Assembly (NCBI GenBank): GCA_037954325.1
Contig: JBBMNZ010000013.1
Span: forward strand, 4,789,501-4,853,500
From: Fistularia commersonii
Taxonomy: Eukaryota > Chordata > Actinopteri > Syngnathiformes > Fistulariidae
DNA length: 64,000 nucleotides
Direction of reading: 5' to 3'
In this document: positions 38,501 through 49,772 of the stretch, in pieces
Numbering within the stretch: position 1 is the first letter of the stretch
Layout of the letters: each line of letters opens with the position of its first letter
The notes under the pieces: model-generated
Databases searched by the model: none
Seen by the model: only the letters and a program-made list of their open reading frames with translations
What the model was told of the DNA's origin: nothing
Position numbers and translations under genes: made by a program

Positions 38501-38835
38501 GGACGAAGCCTGGGCAACTATGTTGGAGAAGGCCATCTACTCTGTGCGCTACATCAGCAGACATATCCGGAAGGAACACTTCATTCGAGAGGTACGTTTG
38601 TGTGAAACTGCAGATCAGGCCCTGAAGGTAATAATAATTACAGCCTGAATTGTCCCATATTTGTTTTCAGGTGGTCCAGGACTGGAAGTTTGTGGCCCAG
38701 GTGTTAGACAGAATCTTTCTTTGGGCTTTCCTTACTGTCTCGGTACTTGGGACCATCCTCATCTTCACACCAGCTTTGCAGATGTTCCTCAAGGTCTCTC
38801 CTCCGCCTACTAGTGAGGATCCACCTTCACATTAA
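32047..38835 (+). CDS. chrnb3: Neuronal nicotinic acetylcholine receptor subunit beta-3, 6 coding exons, 482 aa
   Basis: This is an accessory subunit of alpha6-containing pentameric acetylcholine-gated channels. Exons: 32047-32107, 33894-34045, 36414-36458, 36815-36924, 37676-38591 and 38671-38835 (TAA). All introns are GT/AG with the classic neuronal nAChR six-exon pattern. Seen: a hydrophobic signal peptide (1-17), a sequon at N54-D-T, Cys-loop C156-C170 and no vicinal cysteines in loop C (GNRKDGLYSYPF), so it is not an alpha. M1 lies at about 235-259, M2 at 266-286 with valine at the 9' position (SVLVSL), as known for beta3, M3 at about 297-320, and M4 in the last exon. The start at 32047 gives a normal signal peptide; an in-frame ATG at 32029 would add MERDII. 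The a/b teleost paralogue cannot be decided. C85 replaces the lysine found in human beta3 (WLCQEW). Intron 1 carries an RTE fragment. Confidence 0.93.
32551..32595. repeat. (GT)n microsatellite in chrnb3 intron 1
   Basis: About 20 GT units with one A interruption near the end. Confidence 0.9.
33368..33569 (-). mobile_element. RTE-like LINE 3'-end fragment
   Basis: Read on the - strand, this matches the end of the larger LINE at 56400-58225. It has the stretch encoding a LEVAQM-R-MLRFFLGVTRMD-like peptide, a deletion, an RRSEKPD-type continuation and then CTGAAGGGAAAAGC. It is 5'-truncated, internally deleted and frame-broken, and lies in intron 1 of chrnb3. Confidence 0.7.
35336..35366. repeat. 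(AAAAT)n pentanucleotide repeat
   Basis: Six copies of AAAAT in chrnb3 intron 2. A short (AATCA)n run lies earlier at about 34956-34980. Nothing else is recognised in this 2.4-kb intron. Confidence 0.85.
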
Positions 38836-41009
38836 CTGCTGCGTTCGCTGACCTACTTTTATGATCTGTGTGAAAATCTTTTGTTGCGCTGAGCAAGAGG
38901 AGCCACAAGAGCTTCCCGAAGGGGACCTACAATGCTAATTTTCCAGCCTGCTATTCCTATTCTAGCAGAGAAGCTTGCAGAGTAACTTTGCATTTCAAAT
39001 GAATCTACATATCTGTATATCATCTTTGCATATCTGCTCTTAATTCTCTGTCTGCAACCGACCATTTGCGCTGACAGTCATCTTTTTTTCCGATTTCACA
39101 GCCCCCTGAAGTGCTATGGCCCTGTAATATGTAGGTGTGTTGTACATAAGGAGGATGACCACAGAATGACTGAGAGCGGCTGCTCTTTTCCATCTTTTTT
39201 CAATACAAAAAAAAAAAAAATTGTGAAAGAATTTGCTTTTTAATATTGCCTAATTTTTTGTAACCCTGGTGGACCCCTAAAACAAAACATATGATATTAT
39301 AACTATATATTGAAAAGCATTCCAAGTCATCTTAACAGAATATTTATTCTTCTGTTGCTTAATTTACATCTCTGAGTTCACTGTATAAAAATTCACAGTT
39401 GAACCTTGTGGTATATTGCAAATGAATAAATTTTTTTTTTTAGACCAGAAAAAGATCATTTGAGTAATAATATGTGCAGCTATTATGATTCCTCCATTCC
39501 ATCCTTCAAGAAAAAAAAAAAAGAAATTCATTTTCAATATTTTCAAGAGGCAAACTTTAAACAGCAAGTGGCGGGGCAGATATGAAATATGTGACTTTTT
39601 GCCCAGCTGCACTTGATGTTTTGTCATTTGACCGGCACAACTGGCAAAAACGGGTTCCTCAGGTCTAATGTGATGTTTTTACTTCAAAATTAAATCAACT
39701 TTGTCACTCTTGATAAAAACAAAACAAAACAATGATTTCACAAAGAGGCCAGAGTATCTCATATTTCCATCACAAAAACCCTCATTTTTTTTTGATAGTA
39801 TTCATTAGAGTAAATAATTATTAAATCTTTTGGGAAGAACATCTGAACAATTCTAAGGGCTTCTGCTTGGTTGCCTCTTAAATACTAATAATATGTTTTA
39901 ATAGGTCAGTAAAAAGCCTGTGAGAATAATCTCTGTTTCATTGCTTTGAATTGAGTATTAAATGGTGTATTTGTCTTGCAAAAGGTCAAATTGGCCAGAG
40001 CTCTAAATGTCAAAGCTTCATCTTTATTTTATTACACCCACAAAGCAGCAGCTCATGATCTGAAGTGTCTCAAAGAAATGTTTTTAGCCCATTTGCTTTA
40101 CATTTGCATTTTGATCAACTTTGGTTTGTTTTGTTTTACAATAAATATGTCAAGATATGCCACCGTCTGTAACGAATAAAAATAAATCATTCATTTTCCT
40201 CCTCAAAAAGACAAGTAGTTAGAATTATATGATCCATATTTTGTAGATGTTCTTAATCACAGTAAAGCTTTTTTGAACACAACGCTTTGTTTGTCCTGTT
40301 ATGAATTATGCCGCATTTATCAATATACCCCATCTCAAAATCAATAACTATTACAAAAAGCGCGTCTTGGATAATTGAGGGGAGATTAAACGTAAACATA
40401 AACATAAATATTTTAAAGGGAAATAAACAAAAGATGATGATAATGACAAGAAGAATGTTCCAATAATAAATTATTCCTCTACATTCCAAGTATTTATTAC
40501 TTCACAACAAATCCTATTTTCTCTCCTCTCAGAGAAAAACTGAGGAATTACATCCAGATTGTGTTACATGCAGACATGCAGAGAAGTTAATTTTACAGTT
40601 ATAAGCAGTGTCTAATATTGCATATATACGGTCTGCTGTTACCCTTCGTACCGATAATCCGTACAGAGCTCATGTGACCTCATGACCAGCAATTTTTTCT
40701 CAGCGACTCCATAGAAAAAAACTTGTCATCAAACTTTTCGTTGATTTTGCAATCATTGTCGTATTCAAAAAAGACAATATCTAAAATCATTGCATGTCTA
40801 TTTTACTTCTATTGTCATGGGTAATAAATGTAGAGGAGTCTTGATATACAGGTGAGATATTAATTTAAGAAAACCCAATAGAAATACATTTCCACCTTTC
40901 TAATTCGAACTATCGCTTCCCTGCCTTAGAAAAGCGTTCAGGTATTATAATGCTACCACAGATTCTGATGTGAAATTAGTTTCAGATTCAATAATATGTT
41001 CATGTCCCT
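38836..41009. other. chrnb3 3' UTR and downstream non-coding sequence
   Basis: AT-rich, with several A/T homopolymer runs. AATAAA at 39425-39430, about 590 bp after the stop and followed by T-rich sequence, is a candidate chrnb3 polyadenylation signal. No gene is seen between there and the convergent peptide gene. Confidence 0.55.
39425..39430 (+). terminator. Candidate polyadenylation signal of chrnb3
   Basis: This is the first canonical AATAAA after the chrnb3 stop codon, followed by a T-rich stretch. An earlier or non-canonical site cannot be excluded. Confidence 0.4.
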
Positions 41010-41015
41010 TTTATT
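41010..41015 (-). terminator. Polyadenylation signal of the small secreted peptide gene
   Basis: AATAAA on the - strand, 77 bp past the predicted stop codon (TAG, 41092-41094) of the 103-aa peptide gene. It supports the last exon of that model. Confidence 0.6.
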
Positions 41016-41091
41016 GTGTAGATTTAAACATTTTGACATTGTATTATATCTCTGTGTTCCTTGTAATTGAATCTCTTTTTCTTCTCCGTCT

Positions 41092-42464
41092 CTACTGGCG
41101 GCCACCCGTCTGGCTGTCCAGGTGTGCTCGGGCGTTGCGCAGCATCTCCATATACATCCTGTTGTTTTCACTGCGATATAGAAAGATTTAAAATAAGTAA
41201 ACTTTTACAATTGGTCAAATAAATTTTTGCAGATTTTTTTTAAAACCGTCTGTCATTTGTTATAATCCAATGATGTATTGAGATTGTGGCAAGTGTAATT
41301 CTAGAAAGTATTTCAGTTTTAGGTTATCTGTCTCAAAACTATTCCAAAAGTAATAAAATAAATATTGAAAAAAATTTTTTTTGCAGTTTTTAAACGGACT
41401 TCTTTCAATTTTTAAGTTATTTTCAGTTATTTTTAGTTATTTTTATTATCATCTAACCAGTCAAGAAACATTTACTGATCCAAATATGTCATACTTAATC
41501 TGACTTAAGACACTTTTAACATTATTAAAATGGGGCTTACAGCTCGGTGACAGCATTTCAAATCAATAAATACAAGTAAACCAACACTCACATTTTTTCA
41601 TACCCATTTGGCCCAGTGGTAAGAATAGTAGAATTTGACTCTCGATATCCATCTATTTTCTAACAATCAAACAAAATACCGTGATTCCGTTCTAATGTAA
41701 GAACTACTGAATAAACATTTGCACATAAGTTGTGGGTTAGTTTACTCACTCTGCCACAGAGCGGTCAAACATCAGGTTACCCATGTCCATATAGTACTGG
41801 GCATCTGTTCGAAGAGCTGTCCAGTATTCATTAGCCTGAGGGAACAAAGACAGCCTCTTTAGACACGGAAAAAAAGTTTCAACTTTAACATTCAGTGGCT
41901 TCAAGTTGTTTTCTGAATACTGTCTGCACACTAAACAATGTCGTATTTGTCACCTGCTCTTGGATGGTGAAACCCCATTGGTTCTGAGAGTGGTGGGGAT
42001 CCCAATATCCTGACTGTCTCTTCAGCCTGATAAACCCCTTTGCATGATCTTCTTTCATGAATGGGGCTGTGAAAACCCCTGCACAAATATAAAATACCGC
42101 AAAAAACAAATGCTTTTACTCCAGTGACGAACTAATCATTATAATTATTACTTTTAATGAACGTGCAATATACAAGAAAATATACAAGAATCAGATCACA
42201 GTAAGGAATGTATGAGAGAAAACGAATGAAGGCTGACATGCATTCATGAAAGAAAATATGTGGGATTTATTCATTTGCTGAATGAATGAATAAAAACAAG
42301 CTGAGGAAATCCCAAGCAAAATAGTTAAATTTTAATAATTCTGTTATTTTACTCCTGTTCAGAAGTGCATGCACATTTCAATTGGAGACAAAGATTAAAA
42401 TGTAATTAGATACATAACAATTTGACTTACCTCCAAGAAGAGCAAACAGAATAATAAGCTTCAT
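41092..42464 (-). CDS. Small secreted peptide precursor, 103 aa, 4 coding exons (C3orf85-like)
   Basis: Coding exons on the - strand: 42464-42431, 42078-41954, 41835-41750 and 41158-41092 (TAG). Each boundary is GT/AG with matching phase (1, 0, 2). A non-coding first exon probably ends at 42672 (donor GTAACG), joining at 42466. Seen: a signal peptide (residues 1-16, ending FTA), then PFMKEDHAKGF, a furin-type R29-L-K-R32 site followed by Q33, an aromatic motif YWDPHH, then W58, a YYMDM segment and a charged C-terminus. There are no cysteines. The layout (signal, about 15-residue propeptide, RxKR, YWDP...Y) resembles, from memory, the uncharacterised human C3orf85 protein. Function is unknown. 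The - strand gene lies between chrnb3 and the next + strand gene. If the third intron is not spliced, TGA at 41748-41746 ends the protein after 82 residues. Confidence 0.72.
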
Positions 42465-42720
42465 GTCTATGAAATGGAAAATCAGTATTTGAGCCTCGCA
42501 TTTTAAATCATTAGTAATAAACAATGGCAATACATGTAGATCATTTTGTGATCATATTGAAAAAAGACAACTCGTCGTCCTCTACATCTTGTCTCGCATA
42601 AAAGTGGCCCATTGATCGGCCAATTTGGATAATAAAAGAAAATGTATTTAGAAACAGAAACAGATCGTTACCTGTGGAGTCAGAAGAGATTTGAGTGCAG
42701 AGCTCAGAATCTCACAGATG
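42465..42720 (-). promoter_or_regulatory. 5' UTR exon and intron of the small peptide gene
   Basis: A non-coding exon is inferred to end at 42672, because GTAACGATCTG follows on the - strand. The spliced acceptor TTTCATAG lies two bases before the ATG. The transcription start was not located. A CA array lies upstream at about 42833-42849. Confidence 0.45.
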
Positions 42721-45700
42721 AATGTTGAAGTCAACAAGAGCTTCTTTCACGGGTTTCACCAAGAACCACTGAGCAACGAATGGAGTCAAACACTGGGCAG
42801 CCGCTCAAGGTACTCCTCCAAAAACACACGCGCACACACACACACACACTGATGCAGTCCACCAGGAACAAGCAATGCTCTGAGATTCCACATAAAGGCA
42901 ACTCTGTACGAACCAACAGTCTGTCTGTGGGCAAATGAATTATAGACTTAATTTCATTGAACGCATGTTTCATATATTAAAGTAATTCATGAGATAATAT
43001 GTAAAAATTATACTTCTCATACTCAAAACACAGAAATATTTTTTTTTCCTGTATTCCTAAGCTTTTAATTTTTGTGACTCCTTTCACATATTAAAGTAAT
43101 TCATGTAATAGTATGTAAAAATTATACTTCTCATACTCAAAACACAGAATTTTTTTTTCCTGTATTCCTAAGCTTTTAATTTTTGTGACACTGCACATGT
43201 ACATTTCACTTCAAATTCTGCTGCATTTAAATGAAACCTGATTTATAAGAGACGGCATATTTATAATTAAGGGTGTAAATCTTCTGCGATATTGCTACTT
43301 TGTGCACATCATTGTTTGCACCACTGGGTGGGGTCCTTGCCCAAGCCATGCCAGGTAGACAGACTGGTTTCATCACATGTCTGGAAAAAAAAGGGGCAGT
43401 TTAGTGGAGTTCATGGACTTTAGATGGATTCAAAGTATAAGTTGAAAAGTAGGAAAAGCACATCATCATCTGCTGGAACTTGCACTTATGCCAAAAAAAA
43501 AAAAATGTGTACAGTACAGTGCAAAATTGTCTTTTTTTGGACGCATTTTGGACAAAAATTCATTCAATCATTAAATGTGATTAAATCAGCTCAAATGTCT
43601 ACCAAAGTGGGAAAAATCCAAGCGAGGACATTAAAAGCCTTGTTTTACAGTGGCAGAAAAAAGTGCTGAAGAGTTAAGACTGGAATAGTTAATTTCCACC
43701 CTTTGAAGAAACAGATAAAAGAGTTCTGGTGAATGTCTTAATGTCATGTAATATTTACATCTTGCTCTGGCAGTATGTGGCATTTAAACAAACTTTGCCT
43801 TACAAGCTACAATGAAAACAAGTGTGTATTCAGGGAGATTCAGTTGAATAGAACAAAATGACATTAATTATTTAAACTACTTCCATTCATGACCCCCAAG
43901 CATCTTTGACTAATGCTGACAGTATTTTGCATATAATTGTAAAGGACTTTCAGAAAAAATGTATATTTTCTTTGATCAAATTCTCTGTGTACACCCACAT
44001 ATTACATAATAAACAAAAAAAAAATACAATGTCTGTGAGACTATTGTGAGTCTATTCCTCATGGTTAGTTTGCACTGCTGACCTTCTCCACGGTGAACCT
44101 TAGTGTGTCATGACCTTTCTTTGACATCCCATAAAGTGGGTAATGTGAAACTGAGACAAATGGCTGGCTAGTTGTGTCTGGGGAAATAAGATGTGCTCTA
44201 CATCTTCACACGTGTCAGATTTGCTGATGGCTCTTAATTTTTACTGCTTGTGTTTTTTCTGTATTCTTTGAAATGCAACTTCTATGTAAGGAAAATTAAT
44301 TTCCTTCTTTCCCTATTAATAATCAGCTAAAATCTGTCATATCAACACAAATTAAAAATACACGCAAACAAATTCAGAAGCAATTTACATGCTTAGTGTT
44401 ACAGAACTGCCGATTCTAATATAAGAACACAGATGTGACATGTTTAGATCTTAAACCTGTCTCTTCATCACAGAAGGACTATTGTGACTTCCACAAAAAA
44501 ATTGTGAAAACTTAAAACTTTCTGACCCCATTCTATCACACAGATGGGCCGCCACCCTGCTGAGCTAGATGAATATTTGCAATATTTCATTTGAAAATAG
44601 GAATAAATAGCGGGAGGAATGTTTCACCAGGCGTTCAGAATCCTTCAATTCATTCTTTTCCTTTTTGTCAAAACACTTGCAATAAATGCTGTCAGCCGCT
44701 GAAAGTGTGAATGATTTTTTTTGAATGTTGAAGTTTTGCGTCTCCATGAGGGAAATAATGTATCAGCTGTCAGTAAAAGGGTGGTTTAATATGACTTTAG
44801 TGATCATTTAAGGATGTGGATGATATAGATGAGAAAATTCCAAGACACGTTGGGAGTAGCACAACATTTGTTTCCGTTACCGAGCATTTCTCATCTATCA
44901 AATACAGAGAATCACCAGCTCCTGCTGGCCTTTGCGCCATTTTCTTCACTTAGTGCGTTTAAAAATGCCAAATGAGGATGCGTATCCCCCCCCCCGTTTG
45001 TCCTAATACTGAGAAAACTGGACAGATTGTTGCCTCCAGCTCAGTATTGAGAGATTCAAAATCTGCAGAGCTTAACAGCTCAGTTGTTTCAGATTGATGG
45101 AAAGGATTTTAAAGAGTTCCACATTTTTGCTTTTATCTGATGTTTTAATAGACACACTTTTCCAATGCCTGCTTGTCCTAAGGATGGCCATTTAGTATCA
45201 TTTGATAAAAAAAATGGTTTCGATTCAGTGATTATCGTTCTCTGACGTTTACTAGATGAGGATGACCATGTTTTTTTTTTGTTTTTTTTTGTGAAACTGG
45301 TCTGGGCTCCTCTTCTAGAAGTGTAATGTTGTGTTGTTATGGGTTTATGCTTGTGCCTTTCACACAGAAAACCTACGTCGTGACCCTGGAAATACAGGGG
45401 GAGGCAACAAACTGAGAGTAATTTAAAAACATATAACTAGAGTAGAAATGAGCAGCTGATGACTGTGACATTATTGTTAAGCGTAAATAGACCACAGCTT
45501 TAATGCAATGTGTGTGTCTTCGCTTCAGGCAGGCATGTTAAGATCTCAGAATACAGTGAGTTATTTTAGCCATTTTTCTATTGATCATTTTGTTTTTTTT
45601 TCCACAAAATGATAACATTGTGACGGCTGCAGTTCGGCATCTATAGACAACAGAAAGATCGCTACCACTTATGTTTGATTTTGAATGAAACTTTCAGGTT

Positions 45701-46958
45701 TGAATTGACTTTTTTTAAAATGGAGACAGCAAAAGTTCACACATTCTTTATGGAAGTAAAAGTTTTGAGAATTATTCTTAGAAAAATACAAATTTGAAAT
45801 ACATATATTACTTTATCAAATGAAAAATAGCAGGTGTTCAGTTATGTGACAAAAATATCTCCAACAGAAAAGGTAGCATAAATAAGGGAACATAATAAAG
45901 ATAATCTTGTAGATGAATGACTAAATGTGAGAAAAAGGTAAAGAAGTAAAAGAAGACACATAATTGAACGGAGAGAACCTTAAACAGAGGGTTTTAAATC
46001 TCAATTACTGTAACACAAAAGAAGCATCAATGGGCACACTAAAAATATTTTTTCTTGTTCTTTTTTGAAGAAGTCAATGTCTATACTGAGAAATCCCACA
46101 GAGCTGTAAAATTAAAATGGTGTTAGTGGTGTTTAACTAGAAATGATAGAGTGCAGTTACCTGCACATTATTCAGTCATAATAGTGAATTTTTGCTTGTG
46201 TTGTTTCATTTGTGAACTCAGCCGTGTTTGGTGGCAGTCAACACAGACCAATAGTGCATGGATATTATTGTAAACAGTGGTATTTTCTTAAAATGTGCGT
46301 AGGAGTAACGTGACATCGCAGGAAGAACTCTAGCCTGTGTTCCACTAAGAGGAAGGATCACATGAAATGATATACAGTTCTCCTCATTCCTGATCCTGAA
46401 CACAAATAAATTTGACAAAAAGGCAGAAGATGAGCCACTTTTAAACACCGGACAGTGATAAATTATGTGATAGCCCAGAGCTGTGATGGGAGAGGGATTG
46501 ATGATGACGTGTGCCCGGTTTATTTGTATATCAAGGCTAATCCTAGAAAGCGTGCAATTGGAGCAAGGCCACTTGTTGACCACATTAATTGATTTTATGT
46601 CTCAGATGAAATATAACTAAAGACAGAGCTGTCAAGTTACCTCTGGTTGATGAGAGAAAGGAATCAGCTAGTAAGGTTACCTTGTAATTTGGGCCAAAAA
46701 AAAAAAAAAATCTAATGTTTACAGATGTCGGAGTTTGAGATATTACACATGATTTTTGTTACAGTTTAACAAACAAACAGGTTTTAATTCATTGATAAAA
46801 AAAAAAAAGAAGGACAATATGGGAGGGAGGGGTAAAATAGCTCTTTGTTTTGCACACTAAACTACTATTGGCTTAAATTTGATAATATCTATATCTGCAT
46901 ATATTTTTATATATTGTGGCAAGCTGGGGTATTTCAATGTGACTAATGGAGTCAAGGA
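42720..46958. other. Non-coding stretch, no gene recognised
   Basis: Apart from a 114-bp tandem duplication (42966-43190) and A/T homopolymers, nothing recognisable was seen. No open frame here has conserved motifs or paired splice sites. Confidence 0.6.
42966..43190. repeat. Tandem duplication, two ~114-bp units
   Basis: Units begin at about 42966 and 43080 and share AGTAATTCATG, then TATGTAAAAATTATACTTCT, then CTGTATTCCTAAGCTTTTAA with few differences. This is a recent simple tandem duplication. Confidence 0.9.
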
Positions 46959-47236
46959 TGCTTTGCTCATGGCCGATTGCAATTTAGAAGACAGCTTTTA
47001 AGTCAAGCACAAAACAACCGAGGAAAAACCCAAGGGCAGTATTTCACAATGCCAACAGTTAAACTAAGGGTGCACCCCAACTATCTGCAGGTTAGTGTAA
47101 CACATCAACAACAACATTGTCCAACTATTCATACAATGGAGTTCTCTAACACAGAACCATGAGAGGATCCCAAAGGTCATTGTAGCCGCAAAGGATTTGG
47201 AGGTTCTGCCGAACGGTCTTCCCACCACATGCTACA
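46959..47236 (-). repeat. 3' LTR of the retroelement
   Basis: Direct repeat of 49037-49355. Shared blocks include CAATGCCAACAGTT, AGGTTAGTGTAACAC and CCCAAAGGTCATTGTAGCCG. It ends at TGTAGC (- strand) next to the polypurine tract. Confidence 0.75.
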
Positions 47237-49036
47237 TAGCCCCCACCTAGCAGGTTGGCTAGGCCATTGGTGGGGTCAGCTAGTTGCCCTCCAGGCAGCC
47301 TGGGTAGATGAGCTTGATCCAGCAGGGCCCTATGCAGGACCAACCCGTGGTTACCTTTTATCAGCCTGACTGTGTTGGCAAAATACACCAGTTTCCCCAG
47401 GATAGCACCAGGCTCAACCCAGTGGCTCATCCATTTGGGCACAAGAGCTCCTTTCCTCGCCGGGGTGTCAATCCACACCATCACCCTGGGAGCCAGATCC
47501 GTCCTGACATCCAGGCCGGAAGAACTGGGTTTGAAGCTGTTGGAGGGTCTTGGCTGCCCCAGCATGACCTGCCCCCACCGAGCCATGAACCAGTTGAAGA
47601 AGACGGGGTCATAGATTGCGGGGTACCGGGAGCTGGAGGTGATTTTGGTCGCCTGTAGTGGTCGTCCAACAGCAGTTGAGGAGGACCCCACGAGTCATGA
47701 TGTTGGTCCACTGGGAGTAGAGAGCCTTAGTCTCTGTTTCTAGCGTTGAGACCCTTGGTGGCAGTGAGGCTGATGTCTCTCCAGCCTCCTTGTTCCAAAT
47801 CAGTAATGCCAGGAAGGACCCTGGGACGGACACGTGAGATGGTGGCCCCTGTATCCACCAGAGCCTGGCATTGGACAACATTAATGCTATAGTCCACGAA
47901 TAGTCCTTGTGCTCTTCCAATATGACCAAGCCGTGGTCATGACCCCTGGTAGGAATGGTTGTGGACTGAAGTGGCAATCCTCCTTTTGGGCCAACCAGTA
48001 GAGCTGGACTCTTTGGCAGCGGTGCCTTGCAGTAGCGTGCGACATAGCCTGGCTCCCCCCGCTGTAGGCGTTGGATAGCTGTCCTCACTCACCATTGCAG
48101 GGGTTGCAGACCTGTGCTTGGGGTCTGGTCTCCTTCATCGCTAGTTGCTTCATTTTCAATCCAGCGGGCAGTTGGTCTCCTTGCTTCCAAGATATTCTCC
48201 ACCTGTTCCACTTCCCCAAGATCCTCCCCCAAGGTCATGGGGGCAAACAAGGAGAGGTGCTCCTGAAGGCGAGCAGGTTGCAGCCCTCAAATAAAGGCCT
48301 GGAGGGCAAGCTCATCCTGCCCGATAGCGTCAAAAGTAGGGTATCCCTGCGAGGCATAAGGCCAGAGAATTGCTGCATAAGCCTCCAAGTTCTCCCCCCT
48401 TCTCCTCTGTCCAGTAGAGAGCTGGTTCCGAGCATCTCCAGAGAAGAGAGGGGAACCAAATCGTTGGTGCAGGGCCTGAAAACTTACTTATTTCTTGGGC
48501 TGGAGGTCAGTAAGGATTTGGCAGGCCTTACTCTCCTTCAGGAAGCTGCTGTTTCCTCAGGGGACCACTTATAGAATTGTGCCGCCATCTGCACCTGCAT
48601 GACATACGTCTGTGGGAGCCGCTCTCCATTGTTGCGCGGCAACTTCATTGCACCTCACTGGGGGGTGACTTTTAGTTGTGGGGCTGACAACATGTTTATT
48701 GTCTAAGTTCATGTTTTCAGCCATTGCGCAGGAGAGCTAGTAGACGATCTTCCCAGCATTATATGAAAACTGACACTGTGGTGACTGGGAAAGGCTTGCT
48801 GCCCCTGAAGTCCTCAAAGAAAAGGTTGCTGCTCCTCATGCCACCCTCAGATCATCGTAGGCTTCCCATTCGGCGCTGATCTTTATGCCACTCGTGAACT
48901 TCTGGGCCTCAAGGCTCCAACTAGAGTTCTTGCAGTATCGTCCATTTCTGCGAACATAGTTGTTAGTTTACTTTTCCCCTCTCTAACATCAGTGCAGGAA
49001 GCTGAAGTTTCACCGAGTAACAAAGAGAATCAGGAA
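47237..49036 (-). pseudogene. Broken gag/protease region of the LTR element
   Basis: Reading right to left on the - strand: gag-like sequence (about 48700-48080), a zinc-knuckle remnant around 48075-48030 (GEPGYVARYC, with the leading cysteines not in frame), and the aspartic-protease active-site motif LVDTGA at 47861-47844. A further open stretch of unknown nature runs to about 47146. Frames change several times, so no intact polyprotein exists. Confidence 0.6.
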
Positions 49037-49355
49037 TGCTTGACTCATAGGATATTGCTCTTTTGAAGACTCTTTCTTTCTTTTTTTTTTTTTTTTATTT
49101 CAATCACCAACAAACAGGAAAAACCTAAGGGCGGCATCACACAATGCCAACAGTTCAACGAAGGCTGCATACGCCGTTAAGACAACTAAAGGTACAGGTT
49201 AGTGTAACACGTCAACAACAACAACAAAGTGCACCTATTCATCTATTCATACAACGGAGTTCTCGCACACAAAACCATGAGAGGTTCCCAAAGGTCATTG
49301 TAGCCGTTAAGGATTCTGGCGTTCCGCCGGCCAGTTTCCCCCACCACACGCTACA
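49037..49355 (-). repeat. 5' LTR of the retroelement
   Basis: Partner of the 46959-47236 repeat. It carries a poly(T) expansion at about 49080-49097. Divergence between the LTRs, including indels, suggests an old insertion. No clear tRNA primer-binding site follows it. Confidence 0.7.
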
Positions 49356-49665
49356 ATATATGCATTTTAGTATGTGTGTATAAAATAATAAATTTTGAGC
49401 CAATAATAGTTTGGTGTTCAATACAATAAAAATGAGTTGACAGTCCGTTGTGCTGGTCATTGTGTGGCCAACATCTGCATGTCCCTATGCAGTGCTGTGT
49501 GTGTGTAAGTGTGAGAGTGCGATTTAGAAGCCGCGTAAACACGCCTGCCTGAACTCCTAACTCATCCCGGGCTGTCAGTCTTGTTTCCCCCTACCTCTCC
49601 CTTCCTCTCTCTCTCTCGCTCTCCCTCTCTCTCTCTCTCCGTCCCTCTGTTCTCCGTCCCTGCAG

Positions 49666-49772
49666 CTCACCGCTCATCCTGCCGCCAAAGCAGGAGCAGA
49701 GATCTCGTTCAAGGATGCGGTGCCAGAAGTTTTCGGTTGGATTTTATATTTGGACGGCCATCCTCCTCAAAG
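49666..49772 (+). CDS. Start-codon exon of an unidentified secreted or membrane protein
   Basis: A strong acceptor (long CT tract ending CTGCAG) opens the exon at 49666, so a non-coding exon lies upstream. ATG at 49715 starts 58 coding bases that end in phase 1 at a good donor (GTAAGT). The 19 encoded residues have an N-terminal basic patch (R2, K5) followed by a hydrophobic run ending in K, typical of a signal peptide. The 58-nt, phase-1 layout equals exon 1 of chrna6, but that alone does not make it a receptor subunit. No convincing second exon is seen until perhaps 63977, implying a first intron over 14 kb. The product was not recognised. Confidence 0.5.

Larger units (their letters stand above)
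46959..49355 (-). mobile_element. LTR retroelement, degenerate, gag/protease remnant without reverse transcriptase
   Basis: Two direct repeats (46959-47236 and 49037-49355) share clear but diverged sequence. Read on the - strand they begin TGTAGC and end CA, as LTRs do. A purine-rich tract (AGGTGGGGGC) abuts the 3' LTR. The 1.8-kb interior on the - strand encodes gag-like sequence, a zinc-knuckle remnant and an aspartic-protease motif. There is no recognisable reverse transcriptase, RNase H or integrase, so it is internally deleted or non-autonomous. No target duplication was detected, and several frame breaks mark it as old. Confidence 0.75.
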
